Origin: Marinilabilia sp046483585 | GTDB taxonomy: Bacteria > Bacteroidota > Bacteroidia > Bacteroidales > Marinilabiliaceae | Direction: 5' to 3' | NCBI GenBank assembly: GCA_046483585.1 | Contig: JAWOCV010000175.1 | Span: 1 to 12,509 of the forward strand | Length of the DNA stretch: 12,509 bases | Part shown: positions 1-8,400 of the stretch, piece by piece | Position numbering within the stretch: the first letter of the stretch is position 1 | How the letters are laid out: the number at the start of each line of letters is the position of its first letter | Program-made: the position numbers and the translations under genes | The notes under the pieces: model-generated | Told to the model about the DNA's origin: nothing | What the model saw: the letters and a program-made list of their open reading frames with translations, nothing else | Database searches by the model: none

Positions 1-366
1 ATGCCGCCACAACATCCTGTTGATATATGGCAGGTTGATTTCGACTACACTTTGACGGATACTGATATTGAGACAGGAACTCTGAGTAATGAACCCGAAA
101 TTGCTCATTTTCTATATGTATTGCCTAAAGTTTGGGCCACAGATTTTTCGGAAATCAGAACCAATATAGCTCAACACATTGAGAATGGCAGGACAGATAA
201 AATGAAAGAACTGTTAAGGAGAGATATCTGGCCCCAGGTAGATAAAGGGACTTATCCCATCAAACTTGAGTATGTGCTGCCTGGTAAAAATAAAGTAACC
301 AGTTCAAGGATTGTTGACTTAAATAATCCGATTGATGTGGAGCAAATTGAGACTCTTTCAGAATAA
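1..366 (+). CDS. Unrecognised protein, probably the C-terminal part of a longer gene
   Basis: An open frame of 121 codons begins at the first base of the window and ends at TAA 364-366. Base 1 happens to be an ATG, but there is no upstream sequence to test it as a start. The protein opens directly into folded-looking sequence (VDIWQVDFDYTLTDTD) with no signal peptide, so it is most likely the tail of a larger gene cut by the window edge. The visible part is soluble, mixed alpha/beta in character and rather acidic, with no cysteines and no membrane segment. It does not end in a T9SS sorting motif. I do not recognise the family. Only 21 bases separate its stop from the preferred start of the FnIII gene, so the two are probably co-transcribed. 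It could be the end of a TANFOR-type protein like the one starting at 12266, but no residue pattern proves that. Confidence 0.6.
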   Translation: MPPQHPVDIWQVDFDYTLTDTDIETGTLSNEPEIAHFLYVLPKVWATDFSEIRTNIAQHIENGRTDKMKELLRRDIWPQVDKGTYPIKLEYVLPGKNKVTSSRIVDLNNPIDVEQIETLSE

Positions 367-387
367 ATTTTGGATAAAATAGAGAAT

Positions 388-2487
388 ATGATATTGAATA
401 AAGTTAGCCCTTTCAGAATAAAACCGGTTTGTATTGTATTCCTCTTACTGACAGGCTTTTTGTTGTTTCCCCGGAACAGCCTGCACGGACAACACAGAAA
501 GGATGAACTTCGCCTTCTGGCCCGGCCAATGCCCGACTCCATTCTTCTAAGGTGGGCGCCGGCAAATCATCAGTTATGGTTGTCGGGAAATCAGCATGGC
601 TACATGGTCAGTAAAACCTGCATGGTAAGGGACGGGGAGTTGATTGAAACCCCGGAAACCGAAATTTTGACAGAAAAGCCTCTGAAACCTGCACCCCTGG
701 AAGAGTGGGAAGGAATTGCCCGGGACAACGATTACGCAGCTATTGCCGCACAAGCCATTTGGGGAGAAGGATTTGAGGTGGATGCCGAAGGTTCAGGGGA
801 TGATGTCCTTCAGATCATTGACAAAGCTAGCGAGCAGCAATCCAAATTCGGATTCGCTCTTTTGGCAGCTGATATAAGCCCTGAGGTGGCCCGTTTGTCG
901 GGGTTGTGGTTTACAGATAAGGCTGTTCAACCCGGTGAAAAGTACCTCTACAAAGTATGGCCGGCCCAAATGCCGGAAGGAAGTTCGGTTGATACAGCCT
1001 ATTTTTATTCGGGCATGGATGAATACCGTTCACTGTCCAAACCCGCTAACCTGAAAGCTGAACCTGGTGATAAAATGGTTTCGCTTACCTGGGAGAGGGC
1101 CTTTCAGGAAGAAGCTTTTACAGGTTTCTGGATTGAGCGTTCATCTGATGGAGGGGAATCTTTTGAAAAGTTGAATGAATCACTTTTGGTGAATACAACA
1201 CCTCCCGGCCGGGATGAAAGTCGTTTTCATCATTACATAGATTCTGTCCCCGCCAATGACCGGGATTATGCCTACCGGGTGATTGGCGTTTCCCCGTTTG
1301 GAGAAAAGAGCGCTCCCTCAAAAGTGGTAACGGTGAAAGGAGAAAAGGGCATCAAATCCGCACCGCGCATCATTTCTGCCGGGACCTCGCCCAGCGGGGT
1401 TGAATTGGAGTGGTCCAAGGAGTCGGTGGATAAGGTTGACGGGTATCATTTATATCGTTCCAAAAAGTTTAAAGGAGGTTATACCCTTTTGGCCGACAGT
1501 CTCCCCGTCAAGCAACAATCGTTTCTTGACAAGTCGCCCCTGCCAACCGGTTATTACCGGTTACAAGCCTACAATAAGGATGGGGAAGGTCCTTTGGGTA
1601 CGCCCAAAATGGTGCAAACGATAGATTCTATTCCCCCCGATCCACCTGTTGAACTGGAGGCCAGGGTCGATTCCCTTGGCCATGTATACCTGAAGTGGGC
1701 CGAAAATACCGAACCTGATATTGACGGTTACCGGGTTTTCAGGGCCAATGCCACGCACGAGGAATTTTCCCAATTGACCGGCAGTACGGTGGAGAACAAC
1801 AGGTATATTGATACAATAAATATTAAAACACTCACCAAAAAGGTTTACTACAAGATCCTGGCCGTTGATCAAAGTCAAAACTGGTCGGATTTTTCTGAAG
1901 TGCTTGAAGTAGACCGGCCCGATGTGGTTCCCCCCGCCACGCCCCTGATTACATCTATTGAAGATGGTGAAAATTGGATTGAATTGGAATGGAACCGGAG
2001 CCCCAGCGCTGATGTAAAGACGCAACTGGTTTACCGGAACAAAGAAGACAACCGGGAGTGGGTGCTGATTGATAAACTCCCTGTAGAGGCGGATGCCTAC
2101 AAGGACTCTCTTGCTACCCCCGAAACCATGTATCGTTATCTGGTTATGGCAGTTGACAGTGCTGGGAATGAATCGAAACCGGGAAAGGTTGTTGCAGGAA
2201 AGATTAATTCAATAAACGTGGAGCCAGTAAAAAATATAGAAGCAAAATATGATAAAAACCAGGAAGCCGGGGTTTTAATATGGGAATATGACCGTGATGG
2301 GTACACTTTCCTTATTTACAAAAAAGATAAAGAGCATCCCAGGTTAGTCCATTCCACCAAATCATTGAAATATGTTGATCGTTTTATATCCCGGAATTCA
2401 ACGGTCTCTTATTCCGTTGTCGCGAAATCTCCGAACGGGGAAAGGTCTGATTTTTCTGAATTTGTAATATTAAACAACAAGAGATGA
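388..2487 (+). CDS. Secreted multi-domain fibronectin type III protein
   Basis: This 699-residue protein has a signal peptide (residues 1 to about 34: FRIKP, then CIVFLLLTGFLLF, then SLHGQ), so it is exported to the periplasm or surface. About six FnIII domains follow, each with the usual W-near-strand-B, DGYxxYR and YxxxAVDxxGN pattern. The first, roughly 38-210, is interrupted by a long helical insert (EEWEGIARDNDYAAIAAQAIWG). The others lie near 217-316, 324-411, 415-509, 514-604 and 610-696. There is no T9SS sorting domain and no enzyme motif. A binding or scaffold role alongside the giant repeat protein is inferred from context. The start is uncertain: TTG at 370 would add six residues (MDKIEN), but ATG 388 gives a conventional signal peptide and is preferred. 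The stop overlaps the next start (ATGA, 2484-2487), which points to translational coupling. The last 250 bases are noticeably more A/T-rich than the rest. Confidence 0.85.
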   Translation: MILNKVSPFRIKPVCIVFLLLTGFLLFPRNSLHGQHRKDELRLLARPMPDSILLRWAPANHQLWLSGNQHGYMVSKTCMVRDGELIETPETEILTEKPLKPAPLEEWEGIARDNDYAAIAAQAIWGEGFEVDAEGSGDDVLQIIDKASEQQSKFGFALLAADISPEVARLSGLWFTDKAVQPGEKYLYKVWPAQMPEGSSVDTAYFYSGMDEYRSLSKPANLKAEPGDKMVSLTWERAFQEEAFTGFWIERSSDGGESFEKLNESLLVNTTPPGRDESRFHHYIDSVPANDRDYAYRVIGVSPFGEKSAPSKVVTVKGEKGIKSAPRIISAGTSPSGVELEWSKESVDKVDGYHLYRSKKFKGGYTLLADSLPVKQQSFLDKSPLPTGYYRLQAYNKDGEGPLGTPKMVQTIDSIPPDPPVELEARVDSLGHVYLKWAENTEPDIDGYRVFRANATHEEFSQLTGSTVENNRYIDTINIKTLTKKVYYKILAVDQSQNWSDFSEVLEVDRPDVVPPATPLITSIEDGENWIELEWNRSPSADVKTQLVYRNKEDNREWVLIDKLPVEADAYKDSLATPETMYRYLVMAVDSAGNESKPGKVVAGKINSINVEPVKNIEAKYDKNQEAGVLIWEYDRDGYTFLIYKKDKEHPRLVHSTKSLKYVDRFISRNSTVSYSVVAKSPNGERSDFSEFVILNNKR
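2484..2487 (+). promoter_or_regulatory. ATGA stop-start overlap coupling FnIII and giant repeat genes
   Basis: The bases ATGA hold the ATG of the giant repeat gene and the TGA stop of the FnIII gene. Such 4-base overlaps usually mean that re-initiating ribosomes translate the second gene after finishing the first. There is no strong Shine-Dalgarno sequence just upstream (only an A-rich stretch ending in agag), which fits coupling or the weak SD use of Bacteroidota. It implies that the two proteins are made together. Confidence 0.7.
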
Positions 2488-5400
2488 GGTCTTATATAAT
2501 TTTTTTTCTTACAGTGTTTTGTTGTCTTTTTTGGCAGAAAGCACTATCTCAAAATAATGAATATTATCTTTCAGAAGAATCCGAAAGTTCAAAATTCTTT
2601 GTTAAAGCTGAAGTGTTCCTTCAACATGCAACAATAGGTCAAAAATTAGAAACAGAAGTAACTGTTAATGAAGATATTTATGATGAATCTGATGAAAATA
2701 GAGCAAGACAGGTTTTTTATTTTTATGCTGACGGTTTTGACGATGGACTAAAGTTTCATGTTGAAATCATGGTTCCCATTGAAGGCAGTGATCCTCTAAG
2801 GTATAGCTCCTCTTATGAAACTATTAAATTTTCAAAATCAGAAATTGATAATGATGAAATAGGCAAATCAAAGGATAAATCAACGGTTAATTTAACAATA
2901 TATCGAAAAGCAGAAATTAAAGATTTTTCGCCAACGACCTTCTGTGTAAATAATCAGGATAATCTTAATGTTTCCCTTAAAAGCGATGTTGATATAGGAG
3001 ATGTGTCCGGAAATATTATTATTGAAAAGTTGAACGATGGTGAAGGTGAAAAATATAGTACAGGTGTTGGATCTCTTTCAAAAAACATTCCTGTTTCAGA
3101 TATTCACGACAATTATGATATTCCATATGGCAGGGAACTACAAGTAAGATTTGAAAATGAATATTTTAATATTTATGAAGAAAATGAGGAAATCTCATCC
3201 CAAAGGGGGCTTTATATCCTTGAACCTCCACCTTATATGGACATATCAGTTCCAGAAATACAATGCCATGGTGAAGAGGCTGGCTCCATTACAATAGAAA
3301 ATATTCCCTATACTTCAGAAGAAAACCAGCTTAGAATTGACCTGATCAAGTATTTTGATAAATCATTTACCATACAGGATCATGGTAATGTTCAAAATGA
3401 AGTTATTGATGGTGACACTTTGTATTGGAGTAATCAAACCATCACAGAATCTACAATTTCACCCGGTCAAAGTAGTATTACATTTGACAAGAGTCAGCTC
3501 ACCGATGAATATATGGACTTTAAATCAGGGTATTACAAAATTGAAGCATTTTACCTGGACGGTTCAGCTTCATCTTTTTGTTCCAATGATACCATAATAT
3601 ATATTGATGAACCAGACCCCCTGGAACTTAATTTGGATGTTGAGAATTTTACTACAACCGGTGGCGGTTCCACCTATCAAATACCGGAAAATGGTGATGA
3701 AGTAACAATCTCTGGTTCAGTAATTGGTAATCAGGAACCTTACACGATCTATTACGAGGATAAGGATGAAAATCAGAATGAATTTGAATTAGACGATACA
3801 CTGCTAAGTGAAGGAAATTATACTTTTTGGGTAGAAGATGACGAATGTGTGAGTAATGATACAACTTTAACGCTTGATGAGCCTGATCCTTTGATGGTTG
3901 ATACAACTGTTTATTCCCCGGTTTGTCATCCTGATAATTCCGGTGATGAAACAAAATATACCGGAAGTATTAATTTTAAAATTGATTCAGGGGGAATACC
4001 CAATTTCTATGCAAAATTGATTGATAATGGGAATAATGATACTACTACTATTTCCGGGATCAATAGATCAGACAAAAGAGAAATAAAAAAACTAGATCCC
4101 GGTACATATACATTGAAAATATGGGATAACGGAGATCCTGAAAGAGAGGATGCGGCTGTGTTTTCCGAAAATTATACCATAACTGAACCTTCGAAAATGA
4201 CTTTGGAATCCACCCCGACCGATGTAAGTTGTAATGGCAATTCAGATGGTGAAATGACATTAGACGTAAAAAACGGAACGCCATCATTTTCATATAGCAT
4301 ATCAGAGAATCGCAGTTCGGGAAATTTCTCCGGTAATAAAAGAACCCATACAATTAACGATCGATCACCCAATGATTATACAGTAACTGTAACTGATGAT
4401 AATGGATGCAAGGTAACGCAAGAAGGTATATCAATTGAAGAACCTGATCTACTTCAAATTTCTAAAACCGATTCATCGCCTGATACCTGTGAATTGGAAA
4501 TTGGAAGTCTAACCTTCGAAATTTCCGGTGGATGGAGTGAGGAAAAAAATTTAGTTGTCTTAAGTTCATCTGATTCTCAACCCGATACATCAATAATTGA
4601 AGCTGGTGCGAATAATAGAACAGCTACTTTTGATAATCTTAGTGCCGGAACTGATTACGAAGTATCTGTTTCTAACGGTGACTGTAGCACCTCATTGGAT
4701 AATATTACGGTGGAGGAAACCAACCCTCTTGATAATCTTAGTATTAGCCAGACTGTAAAAGAATCATGCAACGGGGCCGAAAACGCTGAGCTGGAAATAG
4801 AAAATACGGATTCAATAAAAGGTCCTTTTGATGTTTATTTGAATAGCACAAAATATGAAAATCATGATGGCCACCAAATAAAAGGGCTGGCTGCCCAGGA
4901 TGATGCCTATATTAGGGTGAAAGAGACTGATGAGGATGGGCGTGGATGTGTTTATGATACCACCATGAATATTAAAGTTCTTGCTGATTCGGTCGACTTC
5001 AACTCCCCAACGGTTACCCCTGCCTCCTGCAATACTGCTTCGGATGGATCCATTAATGTTGAAGGGGCAGGAGGCCCTGATGGTGGGTATAAATATAAGA
5101 TCGATGATCAAAATTATACAGAGGAGTATAAATCTCAATCTCGTTTGTTTGATGGTTTGTTTCCCGGTACGTACACAGTTTCTGTCAAGGATACATCCGG
5201 ATGTGAGATTTCTGAAGATATTACCGTGGAACATAACGAAAACCCCGTGTCTGTTGACACAATTATTGTGGACCCGGCATTATGCGCAAATGCTTCAGAC
5301 GGGGCCATTACGGTAAAGAATATCCAGTACGAAGATGAAGGGGTGATGGAGTTTTTATGGAACGGTACTCCCGTGGATTCAATTGGTTCTATGGAGGAGT

Positions 5401-8400
5401 TGTCATTTAAAGGTCCTGATGAATCCGGTCTTAGCCCCGGCACCTATTCTTTGAAATTCACCGATGATAACAATTGTTCGTTTGAAGAAACCATCGAGGT
5501 GGGGCATGAGGGTTATCAGCCTGATTTCTCCCAATCAATAGAGGAAGCAGTAGCCTGCCCGGGCAAAGATAACGGTCGGGTTTCTTTTGAACTTGACGAC
5601 GGCCAAGCGGATGATTTTGAATATAAGGTTTTTGAAGGAAAGGGTCTTAACGGTTTGCCCCTGAAAACCGGGGAGTCGAAGACAGATACTCTTTTCCGGA
5701 TTGAGGGATTGACCAATAAAGAATATTCTGTCCAGGTAACTGACAGTAACGGGTGTGGAGATACCCTGGAGGTTGATATGCCGGTGATTGAAAATCCTTT
5801 GGAGATCAGCGAAAAGAATATTACACCGGCATCCTGCGACGAGATCGGCAATGGAGTGCTGGAGGTCACGGCCGAAGGTGGTTACCCCCTTGAAGATGAT
5901 CGTTACATCTTTTCTTATGAAAAGACGCCATCCAATGGTTCGGATAAAATTGCCGGTTCAGATACCACTGATGTCTGGAAGTTTGATTCTTTGTTCCGTG
6001 GTGATAATATTGATTTTTCAGTAAAAGACAAGTATGGATGCACTGTTGATGGAGATCTCGTTACTGTTGATGTCAAAGATGACTTTACTGAGATTCAGGA
6101 TGTGATCACCACCCATCCGGCATGCCACAACGATTCAACAGGAAAGCTGGTCCCGGGGATGCAGTGGACACCCGGTTCCACCGATTACAACTATTTTCTT
6201 TATGCGGTGGATGACTCTTTTAATTATGCGGATACCGTATCGGGCGGGCTCAGGGAAGATGATCTCGCAATAGACGGACTCCCTGCCGGAAATTACGAGC
6301 TGGAGGTCGTTGATGATGATGGTTGCCGGGATATTTACAAAGGATTGAATTTAAAGGACCCTGATCCTGTTTCTGTGGCCGTGGATCACAACTACATCCG
6401 TGCCAAGGATGAAGAAACGGGGCGTTTTGAACTCACCATAACCGGCGGCAATCAAAAATACGAGGTAGGATGGGCCCCCAAACCCGGGGAGGATATTTTA
6501 TCTGATGTGGATACCATCACATCATCATCTTTTCAGATAGAGGACCTTCCGGGCGGAAGTTACCGCGTAGCTGTCAGGGATACTGCCAATTGCCCCTACT
6601 TCGAAGGAGAATCATGGTTTACCAGGGAAATAACCATCCCCGAACCGGAAAAGCCGCTTAACCTCTCTTCTGATACGGTGATTGATGTGAGCTGCAATAA
6701 ATTAAGCGACGGCCGTGTTGAGGTTGAAGCCGAGGGAGGCTGGGGGCCCGGCTACATGTATTCCTTAAACGGGGGAGAACCTCAGGATTCTGCCGTGTTT
6801 GACCGGCTCAAAGCAGGGGAGTACTCGGTGTTAGTGACCGATACGGCGGGGGGAAGCGATAGTTTGTCCCTGGAGGTTACCCAGCCCGATACGTTGAATG
6901 TCTTTGTTGACGAGGTTCGTGATGCCACCTGTCCGCGCTATGCCAACGGGGTTGTGGAGGCAACGGTCCTGAACGGGATAAAAGGCGAAGACGGCCTTCG
7001 TTACTTTGTGGAAGACACGGCCGGTCAGTCAGAGATTCACAGGGAAGCGTATTCGGACCGCTCTTATCAATTCGACCGGCTTCCCAAAGGAAATTATGAA
7101 ATTTTCGTCGAAGATGCCAATGGATGTGTCGCGTCCAAACCTTTTTCTGTTCAGGAGCCCGATACGGCTGTTATCTCGATTGACAACAATTACATAAGAG
7201 CCAAAGGGGATAGTACCGGAACCATTTCGGCTTCTGTGAAGCATGGAAACGGGGTGTTCGACTATCGTTGGTTTTATGAGGATGATGATGGGCCGTTTGA
7301 AAAGGATACCACGCATGGCAATATTGAACTGGATTCACTTGCCGGTGGAGAATATACCCTGATGGTGCGTGATACCGCGGGCTGCGTTTACGAGGAAGAT
7401 GAATGGATGGAGCGTCACATTGATATCCGGGAACCAGGGAAGCCCCTCGGTTTTGATGTTGCCGAAAACAGGGCTGTGAGTTGCTATGGAGAAGAAGACG
7501 GCCTTCTCCGCATCGCTCCTGATGGCGGATGGGGCGACTACCGCCTTCGTTTGGGAGACGGGAAATTTGTTTCATCCCCCGTTTTTGACGGGCTGGGGAA
7601 TAACAAATACGCCATTTCTGTCAAAGACAGCGCCGGCATTGTTTATTCCGACTCCATTGAGGTTACTCAGCCTGATTCATTGCAGGTGACAGTTTCTTCC
7701 ACCGATGATGTCAACTGCTACAAAGGCAGTGACGGGGCCATTAACCTCGAAATTTCGGGAGGCAACTTGTCTTACCTTGTTTCGCCCGATGGAGAAGAGT
7801 GGCACAAAGGAACCACTGTCGATGGGTTGACAAAAGGCTCCTATTCTGCACATGTGAAGGACACCGTGGGGTGTTCGTTGGTTCTGGAGCCTGTTGAGAT
7901 CAACCAGCCTGATGAAATCGTGCTTTCCGATTCCTCGATCGTGGAATCAAGATGCGGAAACAATGAAGGAGCCATCGAGGCTGAATATGAAGGTGGCGTA
8001 GGTGACTATTCGTATCAGTGGTTCAAGGTCGTTTCAAAGGATGAGGGGCAACAAGAGCAAATGCTGAAGGAGGATGAAAACCGCAGGAATATTGATGAGC
8101 TGTATGCCGGCAGGTATCAGGCTGTTGTCACCGATGAGCATGATTGCCAGAGGTCTTTTGAGTACCGGGTTGGTGACATTGCCGATCTTACCATTGATTC
8201 CATTAGAACCAACGGGGTGGTGTGTGCGGGCGACAGTAATGGAAGCGCGGAGGCCTTCGTGAGTAAGGGGAATCCTGCTTATAGTTATGCATGGTCTGAT
8301 GAGGTAGGCACTTCCGATCAGGAGGAGGCTGGTGAAATTCCTGCCGGGCAGCATTGGTTGGAAGTTAGCGATGAGAAAGGATGCCTTGTATTCAGGGATT

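Noticed and set aside
364..390. Possible Bacteroidota -7 promoter element (TAnnTTTG-like) just before the FnIII gene
   Set aside because: The bases AAATTTTG match imperfectly, there is no -33 TTTG at the proper distance, and the site would lie too close to the start codon. Co-transcription with the upstream gene is simpler.
1561..2025. Antisense open frame of 154 codons opposite the FnIII gene
   Set aside because: Its sequence has no protein character and it lies wholly opposite a gene with clear domain structure. It is a shadow frame, like the other minus-strand frames opposite the giant and barrel genes.
5997..6005. RGD tripeptide at residues 1172-1174 of the giant protein, a possible integrin-binding motif
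   Set aside because: It sits where the conserved LxxGxY turn of the SprB repeat falls, so it is most simply a chance variant of that turn. It occurs once and no host link is shown.
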